The notes under the pieces: model-generated | What the model saw: the letters and a program-made list of their open reading frames with translations, nothing else | The model's database searches: none | What the model was told of the DNA's origin: nothing | Translations under genes and position numbers: made by a program | Assembly (NCBI GenBank): GCA_030549775.1 | Contig: CM060174.1 | Coordinates: 92,954,132 to 93,018,131 of the forward strand | DNA from: Tamarix chinensis | Taxonomy: Eukaryota; Streptophyta; Magnoliopsida; Caryophyllales; Tamaricaceae | Direction of reading: 5' to 3' | Length of the DNA stretch: 64,000 nucleotides | In this document: positions 36,140 through 48,394 of the stretch, in pieces | Layout of the letters: every line of letters starts with the position of its first letter | Numbering within the stretch: the first letter of the stretch is position 1

Positions 36140-39100
36140 GAAATCGTAGCCATAAAAAATGATGAGTTGGCAAAGAACCTGAGTGAGATGACTATATCTA
36201 TGGAGACCTGTAGTAGAGAACATGAGAAGAAGAAGAAAGGTGTTTTCCAGGATAAGTCGGTGTCCAAGGATCGATTATCTTCAATTGAGGAAAGGGTTAC
36301 TCAGGTGGCGATGAGGATGGATGAGTCGTTGGGGAGATTCGATATGTTGGATGAATATCTCAGTGAGGATATTCATGGAGAATTCCTTGATGACATCAAC
36401 CTCTCGTTGGTAGAATTTCATAAGAATATGAATACCCTAAGGGAGGAATTTGACCCCCTTTGGGTGGAACATGTTGTGTTGAGACAAGATCTCAACTAAG
36501 AAAGTCATGTTAGGAATGCTAGAAGATCAAGGGTTTTAAGGCCCAAGTATGGAGGTAAACGTAGTGCAAAAGAACTTGATAATTTTCTTTGGATGGTAAA
36601 ATAATATATGCATTGTGTAAGTATTGATGATGATGTTAACATGATTGATACCGCTATACTCTACTTTGATCATGATGTTACGTTATGATGGAGACGTTGT
36701 AGGGATGAGATAGAAAGAGGTTTGATGACTATCCATACATGGGAAGACTTCAAGGAAGATCTTAAGACCCAATTCTACCCTATGAATGTAGAATAGGCCG
36801 TGATTAAGAAACTAAGGACCCTGAAGTAAACTGGTACCATCAAGGACTATGTTAAAGAGTATAGCTCCTTAATACTTGAGAAACCAGATATATCAAAGAA
36901 GAACCACCTCCTCCACTTGATAGACAGGTTGCTAACATGGGTGGAGGAAGAATTGAGGTGTTGCAATGTCCAAGATAGGTGGAGTCCTTTGTTAAGTACC
37001 GAAAGAAAAAGAAGGATAAGCCAAATAAGGCTAGCCTATATAAAGGTGGGGGGAAAAATCCCATAAGGAAGGATACCCATCTAAGTGGAAAAGAAAGTAT
37101 GAAGGAAAAAAAGGATCAACATAAGAAAAGAATGTGCTTCATCTGTCAGGGGGAGCACATGCCCTTCCGTTATCTCAAGAGAAAACAATTGAATGCCCTT
37201 ATTAGTTCCCTTGAAGAAGAAGAATAAACATCTAGTGAGAAGGAGGTAGAAATAGATTTGATGCACTTCCTAAGCTCACTCAAGGACAGGGCTAACGAGG
37301 AGTGTAAGGGGATGGCCAAGGATAAGGAGATATTAAAGGGGGAGCCTAAGGTATTCAAGGGCCTGATTTATGTCAAAGTGAAGGTATATGGCAGAGACAT
37401 TACGGTATTGGTGGACTAGGAGTCACTCACAACTTTGTAGCTGAAGGGGAAGCCCCAATACTTGGATTTGATATATGATAAGGAGGTTGGATGGATGAAG
37501 GGCATAAACTTAGCTTCAAGGCCAATCCTTGGTATCGCTCTAGGGGCACCCATTCAATTATCCAAATGATAGGGCATGATAGATTTTATGGTGGTACCCG
37601 TGGACAACTTTAAGATGGTGCTTGACATGGAGTTCATCAATAAGGTGTGCCCGCTCTCATTCTCGAATGCTAACCATGCATATTTCTAAAGGACAAGAGT
37701 CTTATGTTGTGTCCCTAGTTCAAGAGAAGGTAGAGTCCAATACATTTTTTACTATGCAAGTATCTAAATGGCTCAAGAAAGATGAGATCACACTATTGGC
37801 CATATTAAAGGAAGAGTCCTCGTCTATGGAATAAGAGGTGCCAAAAAAAGATCAAAGGAGTCCTCAAAGAGTATCAGGACATGATGCTACCCAAGTTGCC
37901 TAATAAACTCCAACCCAGGAGAGATGTGGATCATATGATAGAGTTTGAACCAAGTGTTAAGCCTCAAGCTAAGGGACCTTATAGGATAGCCCCTTTGGAG
38001 TTAGAGGAGTTGAGGAAGCAATTGAAACAACTATTGGATGTGAGTTGCATAAGGCCATCCAAAACTTTGTTTGGTGCCCCATTTTTGTTTCAAAGGAAGC
38101 ATGGGGGGAGCCTCCGGATGTGCATCGACTATAGGACATTAAACAAGGTGATTGTAAAGAATAGATACCCAATCCCATTGGTGGCAAACTTGTTTGATAG
38201 GCTTGGAAAAATACGATAGTTCTCCTAGTTGGATTTGAGATTGGGGTACTAGCATGTTCGCATAGCCAAAGGGAATGAACCCAAGATTACATAAGTGACT
38301 AGGTACAAATTTTATGAGTTCTTAGTTATGCCCTTTCGTCTGACAAATCCACTTGCTACGTTTTCTACTTTGATGGACAAGATATTCCATCTTGGATAAT
38401 TTCATAGTTGTGTGCTTAGATGTTATCATAGTATACAATGAGAGATTGGGTAAATATGTTGAACACCTAAGGAAAGTTTTTCAAGTACTTAGAGAAAATG
38501 AGTTATTCGTAAGGTTGGAGAAGTGTTCATTTGCCTAGGAAGAGGTAATATTTTTAGGACATAAAATAGTAAAAGGGAAGATCTTGATGGACAAATTCGA
38601 GGTTCAAGCTATTGTGAAACGGGACCCACTTGAGGTAGTCTTAGAGCTAAGACCTTTCTTAGGCCTTATAAATTGCTATAAGCAATTCATTATGGGATAC
38701 TCGACAAGGGCCACACCCTTGACCAACTTTATTAAGAAGGTTGTATGGGATAGACAGAGGAATGTTAAAGGGCCTTCAAAGATTTTAAGAAAATCATGAT
38801 GACAAAGCTAGTCTTAGCTCTTCCCAACTATGTGGAGCTATTTGAGGTGCACACTGATGCATCAGATTTTGCTATAGGGGGTTTGTTGATGTAGGAGAAC
38901 CAACCCATAACCTACGAGAGTCAAAAGCTTAATGATACGAAGAGGAGATATCCGATGCATGATAAAGAGATGACTACTATCATCCATTGCCTTCGGGTAT
39001 GGAGGCACTACTTGCTTGGGATTTGGTTTGTGATCAAGATTAATAATTTTGCTACTAGCTACTTTCATAGGGAAAAGAAGTTTAGTCCCTAGAAATCATG

Positions 39101-39660
39101 GTTGCAGGACTTCTTTGCAAAGTTCGACTATACCATGGAGTATAAGTTGAGTAAAGTCAGCATTGTTGCAGATGCATTGAGTTGGAAGGCAGAGTTAAGA
39201 GTTATGAACCAACTGCAGTGTGACTTCATAGATCAAGTCCAGGATTTTTGAACTCAAGATCACTTAGCCAAGAATTTAGTAGATATGGATAAGGAAGGGG
39301 GGACTTGAAGATTCTAGATAGAGGATGGCATGCTCTAAACTATTGGTTGCTGACTCTATGTGCTAAGGTGGGGTGATATAAGGACATATTTGCTACGGGA
39401 GTGCCATGACTCAAAGTGGGTTGAACATCCTAGTATGCCTAAGACTCTTGCTTTACTTGAGAAATCCTATTATTAGTCTAACATGCAAGATGATTTTGAG
39501 GCATATGTGAAGACTTGTGTTATGTGCCAATAAGATAAGGTGGAGCAAAGTAAGCCTACTGACCTACTAGAGCATTTTCCTAATCTAAAGAAGCTATGAG
39601 AGAGCATCTCTTTGGGCTTCATTTCAGCAGTACCTACATCAAAAGGATGTGGATCCATTA
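36140..39660 (+). pseudogene. Ty3/gypsy gag-pol remains, truncated in integrase
   Basis: Domain order is that of a Ty3/gypsy chromovirus-like element. Gag: coiled-coil-rich part at 36167-36499, then capsid-like text. A zinc knuckle near 37133-37180 (CFICQGEHMPFRY) has Arg where the last Cys is expected. Protease trace near 37385-37440. Reverse transcriptase: 37881-38570, with KHGGSLRMCIDYRTLNK and then stops. RNase H: ~38810-39070 (EVHTDASDFAIGG). Integrase zinc-binding region: ~39390-39540, ending VKTCVMCQ; the core starts near 39600 and breaks off. Reading frame shifts several times and many in-frame stops are present, so nothing functional can be made. The lineage (Galadriel-like) is a guess from the RT text. 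Confidence 0.85.
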
Positions 39661-40467
39661 CTTATTTTGAAATTGATATAATAGAATTGTTTGAAATAAC
39701 CTTAATTGTGTTTTAACACCTCTAATTTAGATTAATTGATTTGAATTGTTTGAATTTATATTATGGGCTTAAACCCTCGTTTTTCAAAATAGTTATCAAA
39801 TTAAGTTGTGTTTGACTCTTTCATATATCAATCAATTAGCTTTGATTTAAAATTAATTAATTTGAGTTTATAACTTATTGTTAGTATCACTTCTCTGAAA
39901 TTAATCGGTATGAACTTGTTTATTGTAAACCCTAATTGTCTGAGTGGGTTTTGACAAAATATACTTGTCTTCCATTATTTTATGGTTCAGTTAGTTTCCC
40001 AAACTAGTCCTACAATTTCTATCGGGAATATAGGAAAGCATTCTCATGGATTATTAAGCTAGTGATCACTTCCTCCTTCTTATTTCACTTAGCTGACTTC
40101 TGACTTAGGTAAGTCTTTACTGACATTTGCTTATGGTGGAGTCATGGGTTGTATATCTTCATGAAGTGGAAGGTGATGAGCATGCTTTATGTGATTTAAG
40201 TATGTCAAGTGTATACCATGTCTTGATTGGTACTTCAATGTATTTATGAGCATATAATTTTTAATATGAACATATGTAGGCATGCCTCTTGATCATTGTA
40301 TGAGTTTGAGTATATAAAGGGTTGAGCATGATTATGTGGTTAACATGTTTGGCTAAATTCTTAAATATTTGGTGACTATAGAACATGTTTTGGTGTGTTT
40401 AATTATAATTGGTTTTGGAAAATTTTACAATTGGTTAGGTATGGATTGAAGTTGTGTGGTGCTTTAT
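39661..40467 (+). mobile_element. Left part of LTR G (family B-like), forward
   Basis: 40018-40130 parallels 347-460 of LTR B (ttctatcgg..atataggaaagc ... ttaggtaagtc), so this is the early part of a related LTR. It is interrupted at 40467/40468 by the solo LTR and resumes at 44996. Confidence 0.65.
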
Positions 40468-41415
40468 TGAAATACCCCAAAACCCTAATTTCCGAAATTA
40501 TGGCCAAATAAGGAATTAGTAGGGAATTAAACATATAAATTTAATTACTTAAAATGTAGGGGATTAATTGAGATAAATTAAGAGGGAATAATAAAGAAGT
40601 TAATTGGAAGAAAGTTTGGGTATTTTCCTAATTAGTATGGAGGTTAAGGAAATTTATCTAAAATAGTCTAACTAAGCAAAAAGGAAACTTATTTAATATT
40701 TTATAAATATTAATATTCTAATCAACCCAAAAATATTCTAAATAATTTATGCAAAATCCAAAACCCTAAATAAAACATTTTCTCTTTTCTTTTCCCTCAT
40801 TTTCCTTTCTTCCTTTTCTTTTTTCCCTTTTTCCCCGTCAGTTGGGCCTCTCCCCCGCGGCCCAACCCTTCTTTTCTTTTCTTTTCCTTTCTCCTTCCCC
40901 CGCGGCCCAGCGTCGTTCGCTGGCCAACGCCTGAGTGCGACGTAGCGTTTTGCCCTTCAATCCGCGGAAGCGCCGCGTCGCGATTAATGAGCCTTATAAC
41001 CGTTGTCAGCCAACGACACGACGCTGCGTTTCGATCTTCTAAATAATGAAACGACGCGTCGAGATTAGGAACGTTATAACCGTTGCCGACCGGCCGATTT
41101 CTCCCCTGGATCGCCAGTCCAACCTACCCCCGCTGTCGTCTTCTTCCTCGTGCCCGTGACCACCGCGCCACTGCAACGCCAACAACGCCACAGTCCGGCC
41201 GTCCTTCTCATCCTTTTTCCCGTCCCTTTCTTTCCCGATTTGTCCCAGCCTACCGTCCTGCACCGCCCAGGCCCTGCCTCCTTTCCTTTCTCACCCAAAC
41301 CGAGCCAAAACCTGCTAACAGAGAATCCGTAGGCCTACCCGATCGCCGTCGGACGGCGTACTGCCGTGACCTGGCGTGTCCTCTCCTCCTTCGTCGTTTT
41401 CTCCCCCCATTTGCC

Positions 41416-41423
41416 TATAAATA
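41416..41423 (+). promoter_or_regulatory. TATA box of the solo LTR
   Basis: TATAAATA in the context gcctataaataccctcc, matching the context at 4346. It places the likely transcription start ~0.98 kb into the LTR, leaving ~3.5 kb of transcribed LTR leader. Confidence 0.6.
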
Positions 41424-42117
41424 CCCTCCGTCGACAGCCATAACCTGTGCTGCAAAAAAAATTACCCCGAAACTCTGCCTCTCTGTCGCCTGAAAATCAG
41501 ACGAAGCTTCCGCCGCCGCTGGTGATCTCCGCCGCCACCGCTAGCCACCAACAACACCCCTGCACCTTCCTCGACAAAACCAAACCATCGCCGCCCTCCA
41601 CCCTACCCTGCATGTGCCGCCATAGCCGTGCGAAGCTCCCTGCTGAAAAACCCCTCTTCCAGTCGCCGTCGCCCCTTACGCCGCCCGTAGCCGCCACCTC
41701 TGCCATGGTCTACCCTCCTTCCACCTTCCAAAGTAACCTGTAGGTCCTCCCCTACCTACCCATACCCTCCTTACCCCCTGCTTCCTTCTCCACCGGCCTC
41801 CACCATTTTCCACCACCTTCGTCCTCCTTCGGCCGCCGCGTCCACCACCGCGCGTCGCCGCCCTTCTCACGCCACCACCCTCATTCCACTCCCCTCTCCC
41901 TGCTGTCTCCTCCCCCACACTTAACTTCCCTTTTCCTCCTCCCATCTAACCACCTTCCCCATCTTTTCTCTCTTCTCCTCCTCCATCGCCGCCGCCGCCG
42001 CCTCGCGCCGCCGCCGGACCACCACCGTCCTCAGGTGGTCTTCCACTTATCTGAACCCTAAAACCCTTTTCTTATGCCCCCTATAGTAGTTTATAACTAA
42101 TATTAGTATTATTACAC

Positions 42118-42163
42118 TTATTATTATTATTATTACTATTACTACTACTATTATTATTATTAG
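42118..42163 (+). repeat. (ATT/ACT)n trinucleotide repeat
   Basis: Run of att and act triplets; further ATT-rich stretches follow to ~42330. Confidence 0.8.
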
Positions 42164-43974
42164 CTTATTAACTAATACCATTTCTATTATTACCCTTAAT
42201 GTCATCATACTATCACCCCTTCTAACCCTAACCCCTATTATGCTTAACTTAGGGTTAGTGTCATTACCTTCATTATTAACGTTTCTAATACTATTATTAT
42301 TATTACTTTTATTATTGTCATTACCATTATTAATTTCTGTATCCTAAAGGTGTTATTTTCTTACAAGTCATAATCTCTCCCAAAACCCTAACTTTCAACA
42401 TACTTAACCATTAGTGTTGGTGCTATTGTTTTATTAATACTATCGCTAAGATTACTACCACTATTAGTATTCTTACTATTTAACCCAACCTTACGTGAAG
42501 TGTTGTAACTATGTAATATTGTTTTACCATATCTAATACCATTATTATCACTATTTTACTATGTCTAGCAAACATTAATGTTATAAAGATGGAACTAACG
42601 GGTCTAATGATATAAGTGTAACAATGAGTTTTGAAACTAAAGATATATCAAGGAGTAATACTTAGCCTAATAAATTAGAGCAAAAACCCTAGTTTTGTAC
42701 AACGCCCCTACTAGGGATAAGAACCCTAACCTTAGACTAGAATAAGGGTAAATAGTATTTATAAGGGAAACTAATACTTAGCTTTTTCCCCTTTTCATAG
42801 GTGACCCCGATCCGAGCCCTAAGGAGCTAGAGGAGCGTGCTCCGAGCCCGGTGCCTACCTAGGTAAGGACGAAGCTATGGCCTTGTGCTATGTGTGATGT
42901 AATGTGTGGGTGAATGACGAGCATGCCATGTTGATGTGTATTATGCATGTGTTATGAATAACCTGTTTTGTGTAGCGCAGCGTGGATCATGAGGTATGTT
43001 ATGTGTGCCTTATATTATACGTGTATGACATGTTCCATGTTTGATGTTGATGTTAATGATGTGACTTGTTATGGCCCTCTAGGACATGCATGCTAGGGTT
43101 TTGGGTAGTATGAAATGATAATAAAAGAACAACGGGGAGATGGACGTTTGGGAAGTTTGCATGGGGGGACTAGACCTTGCGTGGACATGATCCTTACGTG
43201 TGAAAAGTTGATTTGGGTTGTAAGTAAGAGCTTGGGAGAGTCTTGGAATGATTGGAGACTTAGTATGAAAATAGTACGTAAGTCGGCGCATAAGAGACCT
43301 TATCAGGGTTTCGTGTGTAAGCGGGTGTTGGAGAGTCTGCATAGAGTGTTTAAATTATGCATGAGAATGAATCGTACGTGAGGAAAGTTGATTTAGGAAG
43401 TGAATAAAATAATGTCGAAGTTATGGACCCATTGGAGACCTGGGTGCAAAATTTTACGTGGGTCGGTGTAAGAGTGTCTAAGGGTTCCAATTAGGGTTTG
43501 GGGAGGAAATGAGCAATTTGAAGGGTATAAGGGTAAAAATGATCAAGGAGGGATGGAATATGGGGTTGAGAGTGAGAACTCACTTATATAAAGGAAGAGT
43601 GAGGGTTTCTAGATGAGAGAAGGAACTTGGGGGTGAAAGAGGGAGGTTACTTGTTGAAGAAGTAAAATACCAGGGTTTGGCATGGCCAACTAGGGTTTGT
43701 CGGTCACGCGTGAACTTGGGGAATAAAATAATACATTTGAGGAATTTCCAAATAAGAATGAGGTGTGCCACATAGGTCCGAGTAGGGTCTCCGAGGAGGA
43801 ACCCTAAGGGGGGGATGTCGTGGTGAGAAGGGGTACGGGTCTCAAAATATAGGACGGTCCCTTCGGAGGGGAAAGTAGTATAGTATTAACTGCATGCATG
43901 TCAAGGGTGTTGTGTGATCTAATAAGACACGGCTAAGACACTAATAACGTAAAGCGAAAGATTGTTGAGCCGAG

Positions 43975-44290
43975 CCCAGTCCGGTCCACCGATTAGAATA
44001 GTGGTCAGAGGCGTTCTGCCCTGTGCGTTTCGTTCCGGTCCACCGGCTATAATAGTGGTCAGAGGCGTTTTGCCCTGTGTGTTTATTTTCGGTCCACCGG
44101 CTATAATAGTGGGGGCCTCGGCTCGATATACCCCAAAGTAAACAAGTTAAACCACGGGAAAAATACTAAGTACTTACAGTAGAACACCATGTGAGGCGGG
44201 GCCAGTCCGGTCCACCGGTTAGAATAGTGGTCAGAGGCGTTCTGCCCTGTGTTTTTATTTTCGGTCCACCGGCTATAATAGTGGGGTTCC
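43975..44290 (+). repeat. Hairpin-unit array in the solo LTR
   Basis: Five units: ccaccgattagaatagtgg, ccaccggctataatagtgg (twice in the first group), then ccaccggttagaatagtgg and ccaccggctataatagtgg in the second. The connecting text tcagaggcgtt(c/t)tgccctgtg is nearly identical between units. Confidence 0.9.
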
Positions 44291-44468
44291 CGTGCTCACA
44301 TGGATTATCGAAGAATGTGTGAAATGGACTTATTATCATTAATGAGAACAAAGGATAAGACACCAGGAAAGTGATCAGACCTATTCTTGTATGTCATCGT
44401 ATGTTATTTATGTGTTGTATATGGGCTTTGTGTGCTATGTGTTGGCCTTAACTCGTCTGTTACCTTAC

Positions 44469-44487
44469 TCAGTACGTAGCGTACTGA
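44469..44487 (+). promoter_or_regulatory. Conserved LTR inverted repeat TCAGTACG-TAG-CGTACTGA
   Basis: A perfect 8-bp inverted repeat with a 3-base centre. Counterparts at 2528-2548, 6357-6375 and (inverted) 18442-18462 keep the TCAGTA/TACTGA arms. The function is unknown; a protein-binding site or RNA hairpin is possible. Confidence 0.6.
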
Positions 44488-45019
44488 TCACCCGTCTCAT
44501 GGGTGCTGCTCATTCCCACGAGCAAAGAGCCCTTCTGACCATGTGCAGGTAGAAGATTTTATTTTCGATGCCTACGATACCTACGAGGCATCGAGTGGGG
44601 CCGAGTGCTGAGCCTACCTTGGTCGGGGTCGAGAGTGAGCCGGCCGGACTTCTTGTTATCCTCGTTTTCGTTTGTCTTGTTTTAGTCATAATTGTATCAT
44701 GCTCGTATTTTGGAGTGGAACTTTTAAGTTGTAATCCTGACGATATTTTAACTACTGTTGGCACCTTGTTTTCCGTGGGTATCTTATGTTGACTATGCAC
44801 TTGTGCTTTGGCGGTTTTTACTTCACGATGTTCTTGATCTAACCTTAGCACTTAGTATCGAGACGGAAGGAGTGAACTAGTCCGGTGCTAAGTGTGGCAG
44901 TAATACCCCCAAATTCATGGTTTTAATTCGTATGCTTCCGCTAAATCTTTCAATTTAAACGAAATTTTTCAGTAGTGAAATTTGGGGGTGTTACATTTAT
45001 GTTGTAATTTTATAATTTT

Positions 45020-45215
45020 TTGGCATTAATGCCACTCAAAATTGATAGAATTTAATGCCACTTGGAATCATTTGGTTTTAATACACTTGGAATTTTCGAC
45101 TTTAATACCACTTGAAATCTTTCAACTTTAATGCCATTTGAAATTGTTCAGCTTTAATTGGATCGTCTTTAATGCCACTTAAAATTAATATACTTTAAGG
45201 CCAATTGAAATGTAT
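45020..45215 (+). repeat. Degenerate ~25-bp tandem array (tttaatgccacttgaaat)
   Basis: Seven or eight imperfect copies of ttt(a)atgccacttgaaatt. It occupies the place that the gggtaatttggtaattt array holds in LTRs E and F. Confidence 0.75.
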
Positions 45216-46201
45216 GTGATAATGGAATTGCATTATGTTAATGGAAGTGATTTACGTATTATTACATGGGCCTAATTTATGCTTGGTTAAATCCTTTAAT
45301 AAAACAATAATCACTTAAAGTGAAAATATCTTCACCGGGAACTTATATCACTCGAGGTATCTATCCGGATTAGGTTTGTTATTCACTTGGTACCATTCTA
45401 ATGATTTGCTCTTCTATAATCCCATATGCCTTATGAGGTCTGGAAATGCCCTCTTTTACTCTATATGTGTCTCAATATATTTTGACCCTATAGGAGGTAT
45501 GCATCATTAAGTAATTAGGTGTCATGGTATTTGGTGGTCTAGTTATATTTTTGGGTGTGTTGGGGTAGGGATCCTATTGTTCAAGTACTAGATTGGTTTC
45601 TATAGTTTATTTGAGTCATCATCCTCGAGTTAAAATAATCAAATTGTTGTAATAACAATAATGAAATATAATAATCTATTGCTCTTGTCCATTCATGTAC
45701 TCGATATTTCATTATCCTATGCATGTTGCTTAGTTGTCTTTATTACAATTGTGCTACCATACGATGCTTATTCTTATCTTATTGTCACATGATATACTAT
45801 TTTAACTACATGTGGATCTTATATGCAAAATGTCATATTATAGGATAGCTGTGATGTTTAACATGAGTTCATGTTTCGTTATATACCCATAGCTGAAACC
45901 CCTATTGTTGCCATGTCTAACTGTGTGTTTATAAACATGAATCCATAACTGCATGTTTTATCATACTTTCTCACACGTGTCATAGGAACTCTTGTATTAT
46001 CACATGTACCCATATACAGCATTGATAGTTATAACTATAATATTCCATATGGACATACCTCACTCTAGTTATCGCATGTGTATCCTGTTCTTATCATTTA
46101 ATGTATGACTTTCCTTGGTACTCATTGGGTGAGCAATTAATGGTACACTATATACTGCATAAAATCATATAAGTTGTTGTATGGGTGGAATTGTATGTAT
46201 A

Positions 46202-46531
46202 TAGGGCTATAAACGAGCCGAGCCAAGCAGAATACCCCTAGGTTTGAGTTCGACTCGTTTAATTAAATGAGCCTAAAATGATGCTTGGGCTTAGCTCGTT
46301 TAACTAAATGAACGAGCCGAACCGAGCTTTTAACGAGCCGAGCTCACGAGCCAAAGCCAAAAAAATGAGCCGAGCCGAGCTTTTTCGAGATCGAGCTCGG
46401 CTCGTTTAATAAATGAGCCTAGTCCGAGACTCACTTTTAGGCTCGTTTAACTAAACGAACGAGCCGAACCAAGATTTTAATGAGCCGAGCCGAGGCGAAT
46501 ACTGAACTGGCTCAGCTCATTTATAACCCTA
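46202..46531. mobile_element. Non-autonomous hAT element, 330 bp, TSD TATGTATA
   Basis: Ends TAGGGCTATAAACGAGC and GCTCATTTATAACCCTA form imperfect terminal inverted repeats. The 8-bp flanks TATGTATA (46194-46201 and 46532-46539) are identical. The interior is rich in gagccgagc/gctcggctc motifs, as are the ends of the large hAT element at 58581. No ORF. Confidence 0.92.
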
Positions 46532-47200
46532 TATGTATATCACATGTATACCTAAGCATGAGTATTGTAAGTTAAAGGTTGTTATGTCTTTATATGCATC
46601 ATGTGCCCTTCATGAGTTAGACAGTTTTTATTTACTTGGTATTAAACCCATACTAATATAATGGTTGAATAGGTCATGCGACAATCCATTAATGGTGGGA
46701 AGTTGACTTCTCATATAGGATTGAGATCCATTGCTACATCGTTGGGTTGAAGACTCGGGCTTTGAGCTAGTCCACCTATATTTTTCGTCCCTCGAGGATT
46801 TATATTTATTTTTTGTACCTATTTAAAAAAATTTCAAGTGTTGTATTAAAGGTTTATTGGTGTTGTAACCAAATTTTAGTATCCATTTACCTTGCTATGT
46901 TTTTAAAATTCAAGGTTATTTTACAAGACTTATGTTGATTTTATCAGCATTGTCTTGGTATAGTAAAACCTTTCGCTTTCCATCTACTATTAGATAACTT
47001 ATTGTGGGAGTTTATTCTTTCGATACCGATGGCGTTTAAGTTTTAGTTTAACAAGTTTTAACATTGTATTCAACATAAAATAGATAATGAATATCTGTCT
47101 TATGTTAAGTGTGGTAATAATATTTTTCATTTTCTGTTATACCTTCCGCATATTTTTTTTAAAACACAAATTTTTAAGAGTAAAATTTGGGAGTGTTACG

Positions 47201-47604
47201 TATTTTTAAAAATATAATGAAATAAAACAATAATTTTAAAATACTTTATAAAATATTAATAATTATATAGAATAAAATAGAATAATAATTTTAAAATATT
47301 CTATATATACAATTCATCATTTGATAACAAAGTAAAGCAAAACTAAAAAAACTTTTATTATTTATCATTCCACCGTCCTCTATTGTAGAGTTTCATAAAT
47401 ACTTGTGAAAACTATTAATAGTTTTTTCTTATGAGTGCTTATGAAAATTTATTAAAATAATATTTTTGTTATCTAATATAGTATAATTAGTACACTAAAT
47501 GAAAAATGCAAACATATAAGTTAATTTTTAGAATTAAATGTGAGTTTTTATTTATATATTTTTATTTAAATTAACAAGCATCATTGGGTACTCGTTAGAA
47601 AAAT

Positions 47605-47671
<67 letters not shown>

Positions 47672-48215
47672 GTCTAATAAAATAAGCTTTCTAAAAATAT
47701 TTATCCTATTTTTTATAGTGAAATTGCAATTATTATTAAAAAAAAGTATTGAATAGGTCAAAGCAATCACTTATGATCCATTGGGAGTGGGGTTAAATAT
47801 AAATATAAAAAATTAATTTAAGTAAAGAAAATTGAGGTGAATCGGGATAGATATTTTAAAATATTAATTTAAATTGAATAAATTAAAATGAATATTTTAA
47901 AATTTTCATTTGTATTGAGATGAATCGAAATATTTTTATCAGATCAAATATAAAATTTACTGATGTTTTTTGCTTTTACCTTCGTTACTTTCATAATCGG
48001 ATGTTAACAAAAATAAAGATAAATGAAATAAGAAAATTTAATTTTTTTCTAGATTTATCTAATTAAGATTAATAAATTCATCTCTAGATAAAATAAATAA
48101 ATTAATTATTCTTATTAATTTTAATATTAATTTCCTTTCTTCGTCGACAAAAAAATATATATATAATAAAAATTCTCATATCTTTATCGACGAAAGATAG
48201 CCTCAAAGCCCTAGG
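47201..48215. other. AT-rich region upstream of eIF3e
   Basis: No gene seen. The stretch after 48210 becomes pyrimidine-rich (ttcactcttctctcccctcgc), as expected for a plant 5' leader. A tatatatt at about 48216 could be the TATA box. Confidence 0.4.
47608..47668. repeat. (TA)30 microsatellite
   Basis: An uninterrupted 61-bp AT/TA run. Confidence 0.97.
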
Positions 48216-48394
48216 TATATATTCTTAATTTTCACTCTTCTCTCCCCTCGCTCTCACCTGACCTTCCGAATCTGCCTCTCCGGCTTCGTTTCGTTCTGTA
48301 GTGTGCTCCTCATCTTCTCAGCAGTCCGCAGCTGACAAGGGTTTCGCCAGATTTTACTCTTCTTTTGGCTCGAACCTGCCCAAATTTCTCTGCT

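Larger units (their letters stand above)
40468..44995 (+). mobile_element. Solo LTR, 4528 bp, TSD TTTAT
   Basis: Starts TGAAATACCCCAAAACCC and ends TTTGGGGGTGTTACA. The 5-bp flanks TTTAT at 40463-40467 and 44996-45000 are identical. No primer-binding site, polypurine tract or coding domain lies between them, so a complete LTR was left after recombination between the two LTRs of an element. Module order: AT-rich start, polypyrimidine leader (40780-42050), TATA box (41416), ATT-rich microsatellite zone (42100-42330), CATGCATG (43085), hairpin array (43980-44290), inverted repeat (44469), conserved tail. ORFs in the leader are proline-rich chance frames. Confidence 0.93.
44996..47200 (+). mobile_element. 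Right part of LTR G, forward
   Basis: Continues the LTR broken at 40467. Contains a ~25-bp array (45020-45215) and the typical 3' features, and ends AAATTTGGGAGTGTTACG (a CA to CG change at the terminus). A 330-bp hAT element is inserted at 46202. Confidence 0.65.

Noticed and set aside
41083..41945. Proline/arginine-rich ORFs on both strands
   Set aside because: Inside the leader of the solo LTR, which has proven ends and target duplication. Composition explains the open frames.
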